Origin: Heyndrickxia sporothermodurans | GTDB lineage: Bacteria; Bacillota; Bacilli; Bacillales; Bacillaceae_C | Reading direction: 5' to 3' | Assembly: GCA_018333075.1 (NCBI GenBank) | Contig: BORH01000009.1 | Location: 62,001 to 126,000 of the forward strand | Length of the DNA stretch: 64,000 nucleotides | Shown here: positions 35,398-44,403 of the stretch, in pieces | Layout: each line of letters begins with the position of its first letter | Position numbering within the stretch: the stretch's first letter is position 1 | The notes under the pieces: model-generated | Told to the model about the DNA's origin: nothing | Seen by the model: only the letters and a program-made list of their open reading frames with translations | Databases searched by the model: none | Program-made: the position numbers and the translations under genes

Positions 35398-36069
35398 TTA
35401 TGGTTGGTCCCTACGATAAAGATCCCTACTTTTATATCCTTTTGCAAGTATCATTTTCATTTCTTCTTTTCTTTTTGCTTTCGTTGCTTCCTGCTTAGCA
35501 CTATATACATAACGAGCCCAGTCCTTCTGATAGCCTAAAGTAAGTGATTGATAGAAAGTTAGTAAATCTGGAGAGTTGATTAAATCCTTTTCCACCTCCG
35601 GAATCATCTCGATATAGTCATCTACACATTGACTTGCTTTAGTAGAAGTTTGATTTTTTCCTCTTGCAGCCTCTTTTAAACCAACTACTGTAAAGACATC
35701 ATCCAGTCCAACCATTCGTGCAAATTTAATATTGCTTGTTCCTATATAACCATTTTCATCAGCACCCAAGCCGTCTAATAACTCATCACGATGAATAAAT
35801 GTTGAATATACTTTATTCCCTTTTTTAGGGTAAGCCACAAAAAAATAGCCATCTTTATTTAAATACTGATTTTCTATGACCTTTTGAACAAGCCCTTTTA
35901 ATGACTCCATATCTAGTACAAAAGCAAATATTAAGTCATATGTTTGATCTTTTAACTCTGTATCATACTCTGTTAACTCACTTAAATAAGTGGCTCCTTC
36001 CGGCAAATTCAACACAGCAGCTTTTTTATATTTTTGCAAATTTAGTTTTTCCACAATCGTTTTTGTCAT
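35398..36069 (-). CDS. YdeI/OmpD-associated-like protein
   Basis: The 223-residue protein has an N-terminal half (1-125) built like a small Rossmann-type domain (KAAVLNLPEG, YDLIFAFVLDMESLKGLV). The C-terminal region (about 165-220) contains LLTFYQSLTLGYQKDWARYVYSAKQ followed by KRKEEMKMILAKGY, the PF13376 'YdeI or OmpD-associated' signature. The biochemical role of the family is unknown. A ribosome site is weak (ATAGGTGATGAAAA). It is a single gene in its strand context. Confidence 0.8.
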   Translation of the reverse strand: MTKTIVEKLNLQKYKKAAVLNLPEGATYLSELTEYDTELKDQTYDLIFAFVLDMESLKGLVQKVIENQYLNKDGYFFVAYPKKGNKVYSTFIHRDELLDGLGADENGYIGTSNIKFARMVGLDDVFTVVGLKEAARGKNQTSTKASQCVDDYIEMIPEVEKDLINSPDLLTFYQSLTLGYQKDWARYVYSAKQEATKAKRKEEMKMILAKGYKSRDLYRRDQP

Positions 36070-36213
36070 TTTTCATCACCTATTTTATATTATCTTGATA
36101 AATTAGAGCTTAGTATACCTCAGCCATTATAAAAAAGTTACTTTTATTTTTACAATAAAATTAAACATTGACAATAGAATTGGCGACAACTATAGTAATT
36201 TATTATATGATAT

Positions 36214-36228
36214 TGATAATCATTATCA
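36214..36228. promoter_or_regulatory. perfect 7-1-7 Fur box
   Basis: TGATAATCATTATCA is an exact inverted 7-1-7 Fur box of the Bacillus type. Two bases after it begins an 18-A tract. The only open stretch downstream is a short fragment, so its target gene appears to be lost, or it controls the gene to its left. Confidence 0.75.
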
Positions 36229-36256
36229 TCAAAAAAAAAAAAAAAAAACCAACCAT

Positions 36257-36352
36257 GTGTTTAATGTTCATGGAGATGAGCCCCACTTTAATGATCCTAT
36301 TTCATTAGATTTTCAATTAGACTTTTTCACTAACAAATTTCTTGGTAAATAA
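36257..36352 (+). pseudogene. C-terminal gene remnant downstream of the Fur box
   Basis: A 31-codon open frame reads VFNVHGDEPHFNDPISLDFQ and ends with FLGK before TAA. It has protein-like composition (acidic, with alternating hydrophobic residues) and continues open upstream through the poly-A tract, but has no ribosome site. It may be the tail of a deleted iron-regulated gene. I do not recognise the family. Confidence 0.3.
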
Positions 36353-36357
36353 AAAGA

Positions 36358-36437
36358 CTGTCCTAAAGGCAAAGTGTCAGACACCATACTTCCTCATATA
36401 TTGAAGTAGCTAATGGTGTCAGACACTTATCGGACAG
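36358..36437. repeat. long hairpin with two GTGTCAGACAC arms
   Basis: GTGTCAGACACCAT (36374-36387) pairs with ATGGTGTCAGACAC (36413-36426) at 13 of 14 positions. An inner ACTTC/GAAGT and an outer CTGTCC/GGACAG extend it to about 80 bases. It may serve as a terminator for the DUF2165 gene, whose stop is next to it, but it looks like a small dispersed palindromic element. A similar GTGTCAGGCA motif lies in the hairpin at 256-286. Confidence 0.65.
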
Positions 36438-36443
36438 CTAACA

Positions 36444-36941
36444 TTAAGATTCTTTCATCATTAATATCACAAGTGTTGTACTAATATATGTTGTTAAACG
36501 AAAGGCTGAATCGAGGCCATTCCATTGCTGGCTTTGCCACATTGCAAACCATTCTCCTCCAATTACTTGGAAACCTAAAAACCAAACAGCAATGCCGAGA
36601 AGTAATCCAAACATTCCCCATTTTTTTGCGTTATGAAATTCTTCTGGACTTCCATTTCGTTGTTTAAACATTTTCCAACCGCCATAAAGGCATGATAATG
36701 CAATAATCCATTCTACAATAATGATCAAAATGTATCCTACATGATGTAGTGCAGTTGAAGTGATAGCACGATACATTAATGAATTTCCTTCGAAGGTTGT
36801 ATCCATACTTAAAACATGTTTGACAAACATATAGTTTGAATTATAATCTGTCACATTTCCAAATGCGACGAACAATACATACAGTCCAAAAAAGACTGTT
36901 AACAGCGATTTTGTTAAACGTATTACATTCTTAGTATTCAT
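36444..36941 (-). CDS. DUF2165 small integral membrane protein
   Basis: The 165-residue protein has four membrane segments. Conserved features of DUF2165 are FFGLYVLFVAFGNVTDYNSN in the first, the loop FVKHVLSMDTTF, and a second half with GGEWFAMWQSQQWNG before the last segment. The function is unknown. It starts 20 bases after the chemotaxis receptor gene on the same strand and may be read through from it. Confidence 0.85.
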   Translation of the reverse strand: MNTKNVIRLTKSLLTVFFGLYVLFVAFGNVTDYNSNYMFVKHVLSMDTTFEGNSLMYRAITSTALHHVGYILIIIVEWIIALSCLYGGWKMFKQRNGSPEEFHNAKKWGMFGLLLGIAVWFLGFQVIGGEWFAMWQSQQWNGLDSAFRLTTYISTTLVILMMKES

Positions 36942-36961
36942 TCATTTATCTTCCTCTACTA

Positions 36962-39043
36962 TTAAACTTTAAACTTACTAATTTCATTTCTTAATTCTTC
37001 TGCAATTACCGCTAAGTTTTGGGCACCACTTGTCATTTCATCGACAATTGCCGTTTGTTCCTCTGTTGAAGCTGCTACCTCTTCTGCATTTGCTGTCAGC
37101 TTTTCATATAAGGTTAATATTTGCTGAATCGAATGTAACAACTCAGATGTAATTCCCTCAACTTGTTTAGATATCTCAGATGTTTCATTTGATTGATTAG
37201 ATACCATATTTACAGCTTCTAATATATTATGGAATGCATCTCCTGCTTTTTCAGTTAATTGATTTCCATTTTGAACAGCCTCATACCCGTTATTCATACT
37301 ATCCATTGCTTTAGAAATCTCATCTTTAATTTCTTGAATTAAATGATTGATTTGACTTGCCGCCTTACTTGATTCTTCCGCAAGCTTTCTAACCTCATCA
37401 GCGACTACCGCAAAACCTTTTCCAGCTTCCCCAGCACGTGCAGATTCAATAGCTGCATTTAATGCTAATAAATTTGTTTGTTCTGCAATAGAAGTAATAA
37501 AGGATGAGAAATTTCCAATTTGTGTCGACTTTTCATGAAGTTGTACCACAATATCTTTTGAATTCGTCGTGAATTGGTTAATCTGCTCCATATTATGGGA
37601 GGATTGTTGTATAGTTGTTGCCCCATTATTAGAGATTTCAACCGTATTACTGACAAGCTGATTAACTTGTTGAATATTTTCAGCTACTCTCTTCACTTCT
37701 TTCGTGATCGTTCCAACATGCTCTATTGCACCTTGGACAATGGCAGTTTGATTATCTGTTTCTTTAGAAACATCCTGAATAGCTGTAGAAATCAGGTTCG
37801 CAGCCTGTTTTGTTTCATTCGAACTAGCTGTAAATTCCTCCGACATGGCTGCTAATTGTTCGGATGAATGAATGACTTTTTCAAAAGCAAGTCTTACAGA
37901 TTTAAGCATTGACTCGTATTTTTCAGCTAATTGTCCAAAATCATCTTTACGCATTTTTAACTTACTCAAATCTTGATGATCGGTGAAATCTAATTCAGAA
38001 GCACGATCCATAGCAAGTCCAAATTGCTTAATGGGTTTGGAGACTCTTCTTCCAATAAATATCGATAACACGATAGAGAGAATAACTGAAATAAGTACAA
38101 TTATTACGGCAGTGATCGTATTTTTTTGTAAGCTTGAATTAAAATAGTCGTCATCATATTTAATGAGTAGTAGACGAGATTGCTTAAACGAATCCTCTTC
38201 AGATGTTTTCACAATGTTAGGAATGAACTTATATTTTATTTCCTTCTCATTCCCTTTCCCATATTTTTCAATGGATTTATTTTTCAAAATAACCTCTTTG
38301 CCTAATTCATGATATTTCTTTTCAATTCTAAGTGCATTTCCTTTTGCATCATTTTTGTTTAATGCATTTTCTGGTTGTCCATCTCCTTGAACGGTATAAA
38401 CCACAATATCTTTTACAAAAGGATGTTGTTGAATAAGCTTATCTGTAACCATTGTTAAGTCCATACTCGCTAGTAATTCTTTAAATTGATCTGTTGCAGC
38501 TCCTAATTCGATTAAGTACTTTTTATCAGGAGTAGCCATATAACTAAATTTATTAGCTTGCTTTGTAGCTTCACTTATTTCAATACGATCAGATGTAAAT
38601 TCATCACTTTTAATCCTTTGTTCCAATAAATCTTTGATCCCAAGCTTTTTAAAGTCTAGACCTAAATCAGATTCACGGGTGGCATGAGTAATAATAAGAT
38701 CTTTATTTAAAATAAATATGTCGAAACCTTCAAATTGATTCTTATACTTTTCTAAATCCCATGAATCAATGTTTGGATTTTTTTTATACAAATCCATAAG
38801 AACTTTTGTATAGCTCTCCATTTTTTCTGCTAATGCGGTTTCAATAATGTTATAAGAAACATTCGAGCCTTCTAATACATTTAATATATTATCCTCAACT
38901 AATTTCTCCATATTACTTTTCTCTGTCTTTAATTCCGACTCGGTACGAATATAATTGATCGAAACAACAGCAATAACAAATAAAGAAATAGTAATCCCTA
39001 GCGTAAGGATTAACTTTAACTGAAAAGCACCAAGCTTCTTCAA
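36962..39043 (-). CDS. methyl-accepting chemotaxis protein
   Basis: The 693-residue receptor has membrane segments at about 12-32 and 308-328, flanking a large extracellular sensor domain of probable Cache type (with [15 protein letters not shown]). A HAMP domain (about 330-385, [18 protein letters not shown]) follows. The long cytoplasmic coiled coil has the conserved hairpin tip [40 protein letters not shown]. It would bind CheW/CheA at the pole. The ligand is unknown. A SigD-type promoter lies 80-106 bases upstream, consistent with motility control. Confidence 0.95.
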   Translation of the reverse strand: MKKLGAFQLKLILTLGITISLFVIAVVSINYIRTESELKTEKSNMEKLVEDNILNVLEGSNVSYNIIETALAEKMESYTKVLMDLYKKNPNIDSWDLEKYKNQFEGFDIFILNKDLIITHATRESDLGLDFKKLGIKDLLEQRIKSDEFTSDRIEISEATKQANKFSYMATPDKKYLIELGAATDQFKELLASMDLTMVTDKLIQQHPFVKDIVVYTVQGDGQPENALNKNDAKGNALRIEKKYHELGKEVILKNKSIEKYGKGNEKEIKYKFIPNIVKTSEEDSFKQSRLLLIKYDDDYFNSSLQKNTITAVIIVLISVILSIVLSIFIGRRVSKPIKQFGLAMDRASELDFTDHQDLSKLKMRKDDFGQLAEKYESMLKSVRLAFEKVIHSSEQLAAMSEEFTASSNETKQAANLISTAIQDVSKETDNQTAIVQGAIEHVGTITKEVKRVAENIQQVNQLVSNTVEISNNGATTIQQSSHNMEQINQFTTNSKDIVVQLHEKSTQIGNFSSFITSIAEQTNLLALNAAIESARAGEAGKGFAVVADEVRKLAEESSKAASQINHLIQEIKDEISKAMDSMNNGYEAVQNGNQLTEKAGDAFHNILEAVNMVSNQSNETSEISKQVEGITSELLHSIQQILTLYEKLTANAEEVAASTEEQTAIVDEMTSGAQNLAVIAEELRNEISKFKV

Positions 39044-39123
39044 AAATTCTCCTCCTTTTCAACGTAAATTTTTATAAAAAATGGGACTTAACTTAAAAAA
39101 GGAAAAATACCATGACAATTTAA

Positions 39124-39150
39124 CTATCGTCATTTTTCACATAATCTTTA
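39124..39150 (-). promoter_or_regulatory. SigD promoter of the chemotaxis receptor
   Basis: On the minus strand TAAA is followed, after 15 bases, by GACGATAG, against the consensus TAAA-N15-GCCGATAT (6 of 8 in the -10 part). It faces the receptor gene. Confidence 0.65.
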
Positions 39151-39301
39151 GTGAATTCTAAAAAAATATTAGTAATCCCATTAAAATTGGATTCGTTCAA
39201 ATGCTTTGAATAAAGCATTCTCGAATTTATATGGATTATTTTTACAATTATCACATACTAAAGGCTTATTACAAAAAATACTATCTTAAATAAGAGAAAA
39301 G

Positions 39302-39334
39302 AAAAAACGAAGCTAAAGAATGCTTCGTTTTTTT
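39302..39334 (-). terminator. terminator of the LysE gene
   Basis: AAAAAACGAAG pairs with CTTCGTTTTTT around a 10-base loop, lying between the LysE stop and the chemotaxis receptor promoter. Confidence 0.85.
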
Positions 39335-39381
39335 GAACAGATAATAATATGAAGATAAACTCCTTTTCGAATACCTTTAAA

Positions 39382-39999
39382 CTAACTCGAATAAATAAAA
39401 AATTGATAACCCATATATATAGCCATTCCCCATATAATAATAGCTGATATTTGGTTAATCCGGTTTAATAAATGTCCATTTCTATCCACTAAACCAATTT
39501 TCCCGCCAGCAAATGCTAAAGAAAAAAACCAGATCCAAGAAACTCCAATACAAGCCAATGCAAAAACCCATTTTCCAAATCCAGTGTAAACCAAAGAGCT
39601 AGTTCCAATCACACCAATCGTATCCATAATCGCGTGTGGATTGAGCAGGGAAACAGAAGCGGCAAAGGTGATCTGCTGTCTTGTAGAAAAAGCTCTAGAT
39701 GGTTGTTGATCTCCTTGAGTTTTAGTTCTCCACATCCCCCACCCCATATAAATTAGGAAAAGTATCCCAATGGTAAACAACATATTTCTTAACCATTCAA
39801 AGCTAAACACAATAATGGACACCCCTGATACAGCCATACCTATTAAAAGTGTATCGCAGATAGATGCTGTTATAATGACCGGTAAAGCTTTTCTCAACTT
39901 CTTATGTGCAGCTCCTTGATTAAAAACAAATATATTTTGAACACCTAAAGGTAGAATTAATCCCAATGCTAAAATTATTCCATGAAAAAATGGTTCCAC
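39382..39999 (-). CDS. LysE/ArgO-family amino acid exporter
   Basis: The 205-residue protein has six membrane segments. The family start FFHGIILALGLILPLGVQNIFVFNQG includes the conserved P-G-x-Q/N region, and LNPHAIMDTIGVIG near residue 125 is the LysE second signature. It exports basic or other amino acids. The upstream in-frame ATG lacks a binding site; the GTG at 39999 follows AGGAGGGGG. It diverges from a MocR-type regulator gene that probably controls it. Confidence 0.88.
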   Translation of the reverse strand: MEPFFHGIILALGLILPLGVQNIFVFNQGAAHKKLRKALPVIITASICDTLLIGMAVSGVSIIVFSFEWLRNMLFTIGILFLIYMGWGMWRTKTQGDQQPSRAFSTRQQITFAASVSLLNPHAIMDTIGVIGTSSLVYTGFGKWVFALACIGVSWIWFFSLAFAGGKIGLVDRNGHLLNRINQISAIIIWGMAIYMGYQFFIYSS

Positions 40000-40051
40000 T
40001 TTTCCCCCTCCTATTAGAATTAAGAATAACGGAGACATTATAAATTGTCTT

Positions 40052-40093
40052 CAACCAATTGGATGGAAATAGACCCAACCAATTGGTTATAAT
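40052..40093. promoter_or_regulatory. MocR-type direct-repeat operator and -10 element
   Basis: CAACCAATTGG occurs twice (40052-40062 and 40076-40086), 24 bases apart in the same orientation, each with the palindromic core CCAATTGG. The second copy abuts TATAAT (40088-40093) facing the regulator gene. Direct repeats are typical of MocR/PdxR-type operators; control of both divergent genes is inferred. Confidence 0.6.
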
Positions 40094-40117
40094 AAGAGAA
40101 AAGAATGGAGTATTATT

Positions 40118-41563
40118 ATGGATTTTATCGAGTGGAAGCCTCAAAGAAATTCATCTATCCCTTTACACGAACAAATATCGGACTTTATAAAAAAGAAAAT
40201 CTTAAATGGAGAATGGACGATAGGCACTAAACTCCCTCCACAAAGAACACTAGCAAAGTGGTTTCAAGTGAATCGAAGTACAATTGTCACTGCCCTAGAA
40301 GAATTAACTGCAGATGGTTTACTAGAATCAAAGGTTGGCAGTGGCACGATAGTTGTTAATAATACATGGAATCTGCTGGCATCAACCCCTCCAGATTGGA
40401 TTCGTTACGTCCATTCTGGTATTCACGAGCCTAATATGAAAATCATTCAAGAGATTAATAAGGCAGAAACTGATTCTTCGCTAATTCGGCTTGGTACAGG
40501 TGAACTTTCCCCCGAGCTATTACCAACTAAGCAAATGAAAAAAATCTTCCAAGCAAATGTAGAGCAAACCTTTTCACTTAGTTATTCGGAACCGAAAGGA
40601 AATCTTTACTTACGCAAAACAGTAGCAGAATATTTAAAAACAAAAGGAATTCAAACATCACCCGAATCTATTTTAATTGTCTCAGGAGGGATTCAGGCAT
40701 TACAATTGATTTCAGTTGGTCTATTAAAAAAAGGATCAATCATCCTACACGAAACTCCTTCTTACTTAAATTCCGTACATGTTTTTCAGTCAGCAGGCAT
40801 GAATTTATTAGGAGTGTCTATGGATAACCAAGGAATTACTTGTGATTCAATCGAAAAATTAAAACGCCAGCATCATGCGGCCTTGCTCTATACAATTCCT
40901 ACCTTCCATAATCCAACAGGAACGTTAATGTCCGAAAGAAGGAGAAATCAACTATTAAGGATTTGTCAAAAGGAATCACTTCCGATTATTGAGGATGATG
41001 TCTATGGTGACCTATGGTTTGATCAATTACCACCTAAACCATTAAAAGCCAATGACCAGCAGGGGAATGTCTTATATATTGGAAGTGTTTCTAAAACATT
41101 AAGTCCTGGATTACGAATAGGCTGGCTCGTTGGACCTGAACCTGTCATCGATCGTTTAGCAGATATAAAAATGCAAACGGATTATGGATCTAGCTCCTTA
41201 TCTCAATTTGCAGTCAATGAATGGCTGAAAAGCGGACTTTATGAGACGTATATACATCAAACAAGGAAAGAACTTAAATACAGAAGAGACTTGACTATCC
41301 ATTTTTTAAAAGAATATTTTTCAGATATTGCCACTTGGAATGTGCCTCAAGGAGGCTTCTACATATGGCTTCATTTGCAAACGGCCATTTCTACCCGTAA
41401 ACTATTTGCTACAGCCCTTCAAGAAGGCATCTTATTGAATCCAGGTATTGTATATGATAAAAATGATTTACAGCATCTTCGTCTCTCCTATTCCTATGCC
41501 ACGATAGAAGAGTTAAAAAAAGGGCTGATTCAACTTTCGAAAATGATTAAAAAAGGTTCTTAA
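40118..41563 (+). CDS. MocR/PdxR-type regulator (GntR domain fused to aminotransferase fold)
   Basis: The 481-residue protein has a GntR winged helix (residues 10-78, with PLHEQISDFIKKKILNGEW and LAKWFQVNRSTIVTAL). A fold-type I aminotransferase-like domain follows, with HNPTGTLMSERRR, EDDVYGDLWFD and the PLP-lysine region YIGSVSKTLSPGLRIGWLVGP (Lys near 330). Members use PLP as effector or cofactor while acting as transcription factors. Placement opposite the LysE exporter suggests control of amino acid export. The ATG has a poor ribosome site. Confidence 0.92.
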   Translation: MDFIEWKPQRNSSIPLHEQISDFIKKKILNGEWTIGTKLPPQRTLAKWFQVNRSTIVTALEELTADGLLESKVGSGTIVVNNTWNLLASTPPDWIRYVHSGIHEPNMKIIQEINKAETDSSLIRLGTGELSPELLPTKQMKKIFQANVEQTFSLSYSEPKGNLYLRKTVAEYLKTKGIQTSPESILIVSGGIQALQLISVGLLKKGSIILHETPSYLNSVHVFQSAGMNLLGVSMDNQGITCDSIEKLKRQHHAALLYTIPTFHNPTGTLMSERRRNQLLRICQKESLPIIEDDVYGDLWFDQLPPKPLKANDQQGNVLYIGSVSKTLSPGLRIGWLVGPEPVIDRLADIKMQTDYGSSSLSQFAVNEWLKSGLYETYIHQTRKELKYRRDLTIHFLKEYFSDIATWNVPQGGFYIWLHLQTAISTRKLFATALQEGILLNPGIVYDKNDLQHLRLSYSYATIEELKKGLIQLSKMIKKGS

Positions 41564-41644
41564 TATCAAATAAAGATACCTTTTATATTTAAAGTATTAA
41601 TGAACATATTCCTTTAATAATAACCCCATTAAAATACTATTAAT

Positions 41645-41684
41645 AAAAAACAGTGGTTCAATTATTATGGATCCACTGTTTTTT
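41645..41684. terminator. bidirectional terminator
   Basis: AAAAAACAGTGG pairs with CCACTGTTTTTT between the convergent MocR and DrrB-like genes. Confidence 0.88.
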
Positions 41685-41707
41685 ATTTAAATTCAATGCA
41701 TACGTCT

Positions 41708-42490
41708 TTACCTACGCCCTGCCTTTTTGTGAAATATCCATGTTGACCATAAAATTGATCCTATAAGAAGAAAAAGGCACCAACCAATTGCCAACCAAAC
41801 ATAATTACCAACAGAAGTACCCATAAGTAATGAGCGGATCGTTTCAATTACAGGGGTGATTGGTTGATTCTCTGCTACTCCTTGTAGCCAATGAGGCATC
41901 GTATTTGTTGGGACAAATGCGCTAGAGATATAAGGGAGAAACAATAATGCGAACCCATACCCACTAGCAGCAGATGGAGTTCTTGCTACAAGTCCAATTG
42001 CTGCATAAAGCCAGGTGAATGTGAGGATGAATAAAGTAATAACTCCGACTGCAGCACACCATGCCATAATACTTGTAGTTGGTCGAAATCCAACGATCAA
42101 AGCTATTATTATAACTATACCGGTCGCAATAAGGTTTCGTACCAAGCTTGCTACTACATGACCTGTTATAACGTTCATGCTTCGAATGGGCATCGTTCGA
42201 AACCGATCAATAATTCCATTTGTCATATCTGTCGCCACATCAACCGCTGTACTCGATGATCCAAATCCCGCACATAATAAAATGATACCTGGAACCACAT
42301 AATTTACATAATGACCACTCGGATCAATGGCACCTCCAAATACATAGGTGAATAAAAGCATAAGTATTATTGGAAGTAAAATAGCCATTATCAAAGCTTC
42401 TGTATTGCGTAAACTATGAAGTAAACTACGTCCAATAAAAACAGAATTGGTAACAAACAAAGAAGTTCTTTTAGTTGAAGACATCATCAT
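41708..42490 (-). CDS. ABC-2 type drug exporter permease (DrrB-like)
   Basis: The 260-residue protein has six membrane segments. The ABC-2 signature region VLLFTYVFGGAIDPSGHYVNYVVPGI is present, split here by small variations, and FLPYISSAFVPTNTMPHWLQGVAENQPITPVIETIRSLL near the C-terminus is typical of daunorubicin-resistance permeases. It pairs with the ATPase encoded upstream; the coding regions overlap by 20 bases. The natural substrate is unknown. Confidence 0.88.
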   Translation of the reverse strand: MMMSSTKRTSLFVTNSVFIGRSLLHSLRNTEALIMAILLPIILMLLFTYVFGGAIDPSGHYVNYVVPGIILLCAGFGSSSTAVDVATDMTNGIIDRFRTMPIRSMNVITGHVVASLVRNLIATGIVIIIALIVGFRPTTSIMAWCAAVGVITLFILTFTWLYAAIGLVARTPSAASGYGFALLFLPYISSAFVPTNTMPHWLQGVAENQPITPVIETIRSLLMGTSVGNYVWLAIGWCLFLLIGSILWSTWIFHKKAGRR

Positions 42491-43367
42491 TCTTCTCCTT
42501 ATTCGAAGTTGTTAAAGCTAAAAATACATCGTCTAAACTTGGTCTGCGTATGTTAATGCGTGAATCCTCAGGTACCCTAGAAGACATTTTCTCAAGAATT
42601 TGTTTTATCTCATGAATACTTCCACTAGTTGAAATTTCATGAATCACTTCATCATCATTACTACGTATTTCCACCATCTCTCCGCCAATACGAGACTTCA
42701 TTTCTTCTGGAGTACCATGGGCCACAATTCGACCATTCGAAATAACAGCAATCGTATCAGCCAGCTGATCGGCTTCTTCTAAATATTGTGTTGTTAGAAA
42801 AATAGTTACCCCCTCTTTTTCCAAGTCAAGTATGATATCCCATAATGCACGTCTACTACGTGTATCAAGTCCGGTCGTCGGTTCATCTAAAAACATGATT
42901 GGCTTTCGAACAACTAAGCTGACAGCAAGATCTAATCTGCGACGCATTCCCCCGGAATACATTCTTACTCTCTTACGGGCAACATCCTTTAAATCAAAAT
43001 GTTCGATTAGTTCAATTGCTCGCGAACGAGATTCTAACCTTGTAAGTCCTGAAAGTCTCCCTATCATAAGTAGATTTTCCTCAGCGGTTAACATTTCATC
43101 GACAGCTGCAAACTGACCTGTAAGACTAATAGAGCGTTTCACTTCCTCCTTATTATTGACAATATCAAATCCCGCTATATATGCAGACCCTGCATCGGGA
43201 GCGAGTAATGTTGATAGAATGTTAATTAACGTAGTCTTACCCGCACCATTAGGTCCGAGTAGAGCAAAGATTTTCCCCTTAGGAACGGCTAGATCAATCC
43301 CCTCCAACACTCTCTGCTGACCAAATTTCTTTTGAAGACCTGTAATTTCAATCGCTAATTGACTCAT
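42471..43367 (-). CDS. ABC exporter ATPase (DrrA-like)
   Basis: The 298-residue protein has Walker A GPNGAGKTT near residue 40, signature YSGGMRRRLDLAVSL, Walker B PIMFLDEPTTGLD and switch region FLTTQYLEEAD, all in daunorubicin-type arrangement. The C-terminal 70 residues carry the DrrA regulatory region, ending in RRPSLDDVFLALT. The upstream in-frame ATG lacks a site; the ATG at 43367 has GGAGGGC. It diverges from a TetR-family gene. Confidence 0.92.
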   Translation of the reverse strand: MSQLAIEITGLQKKFGQQRVLEGIDLAVPKGKIFALLGPNGAGKTTLINILSTLLAPDAGSAYIAGFDIVNNKEEVKRSISLTGQFAAVDEMLTAEENLLMIGRLSGLTRLESRSRAIELIEHFDLKDVARKRVRMYSGGMRRRLDLAVSLVVRKPIMFLDEPTTGLDTRSRRALWDIILDLEKEGVTIFLTTQYLEEADQLADTIAVISNGRIVAHGTPEEMKSRIGGEMVEIRSNDDEVIHEISTSGSIHEIKQILEKMSSRVPEDSRINIRRPSLDDVFLALTTSNKEKNDDVFN

Positions 43368-43398
43368 ACTCAAAGCCCTCCTGTTTTGCAAAAATATA

Positions 43399-43447
43399 TT
43401 GTATACATCATAAACAGTTTATTGCATACACAGTATATTGCATATAC
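43399..43447. promoter_or_regulatory. candidate TetR operators between drr genes and tetR
   Basis: TTGTATACA (43399), TTGCATACA (43422) and TTGCATATA (43439) repeat in one orientation within 50 bases upstream of the DrrA-like gene. The first contains the palindrome GTATAC. The nearby divergent TetR protein is the likely binder. Exact operator borders are unclear. Confidence 0.45.
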
Positions 43448-43584
43448 AATTATTATGCAACCATAAATTTTTAAAATTTATGCCCAATTGCAAATCATGA
43501 TAGTAATGTATATAGAAAAAATAAAAGATTAAACAGCTTATTTTTCATAGATTCGTAAGCTTTCAATAGGAGGAAAGTAGATTA

Positions 43585-44385
43585 ATGAAGGATGATCAAA
43601 AGATTGAGAAAAAAGATGTGGAAAGCTTACCTTCAGGTGTAGCGATTAGCTGGGGTCTGGGAAAGCAGCCACAGAGAGGACCAAAACGGGAATTAAGCAT
43701 AAACCAAATTGTTGAGGCTGCTATTACAATTGCAGACAAAGATGGACTTTCCGCTGTCTCAATGAGCAGAGTTGCTTCCTCTTTAGGATTCACAACGATG
43801 TCACTCTATAGATATATCCCAAGCAAGGATGACCTACTTCTACTTATGCAGGATGCAGTATGTAATATTCCTTTCCCTGATGATAGTGAGGAAAAAAATT
43901 GGAGGGAGAGAATGCGTGAGTATGTTAAGGTTACCATTGGAGTTTTCTGTGATCATCCATGGTATGGAGACATCCCAATCTCTGGAGTGCCCGTTACACC
44001 GTACAATCTACAACTAGTGGATAAAGCACTTCGGGCTATACGAGATCTTGACCTGAATGATTACGAAAAGCTATCTATCGTTCTTCTATTAAGCGGTTAT
44101 GCACGTTCCTGCGGCTTAATTATGAAAGATATGAACAATGCACTTAAATCGGGTAAAAGCCCTAGTTCGTTTAGCGGTTTAGACTACAGTCACGCACTAA
44201 AAAAACTGGTCACACCAGAACGATTTCCAGACTTATACCCTGTTGTAATGTCAGGGGCTTACACCGAGGAGAATACAGAAGATAATACTGTTGGTGACGA
44301 TTTTGATTTCGGTCTTGAACGGATTTTGGATGGAATTGAGCATTATCTTGATTCTAAAAAAAAAGGAAACCCCCATTTAAAATAA
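43585..44385 (+). CDS. TetR-family regulator with tetracycline-repressor-like C-domain
   Basis: The 266-residue protein has an N-terminal extension rich in charge. The helix-turn-helix (about 33-80) includes IVEAAITIADKDGLSAVSMSRVASSLGFTTMSLYRYIPSKDDLLLLM, quoted here in parts. A long C-domain of the TetR_C_1 type follows, with HPWYGDIPISGVPVTPYNLQ. Such regulators often control drug exporters and respond to ligands. It diverges from the DrrAB-like operon and ends 18 bases before bceR, suggesting partial cotranscription. The ATG follows AGGAGG. Confidence 0.9.
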   Translation: MKDDQKIEKKDVESLPSGVAISWGLGKQPQRGPKRELSINQIVEAAITIADKDGLSAVSMSRVASSLGFTTMSLYRYIPSKDDLLLLMQDAVCNIPFPDDSEEKNWRERMREYVKVTIGVFCDHPWYGDIPISGVPVTPYNLQLVDKALRAIRDLDLNDYEKLSIVLLLSGYARSCGLIMKDMNNALKSGKSPSSFSGLDYSHALKKLVTPERFPDLYPVVMSGAYTEENTEDNTVGDDFDFGLERILDGIEHYLDSKKKGNPHLK

Positions 44386-44403
44386 AAGAGTGTGGTGAAT
44401 CTA

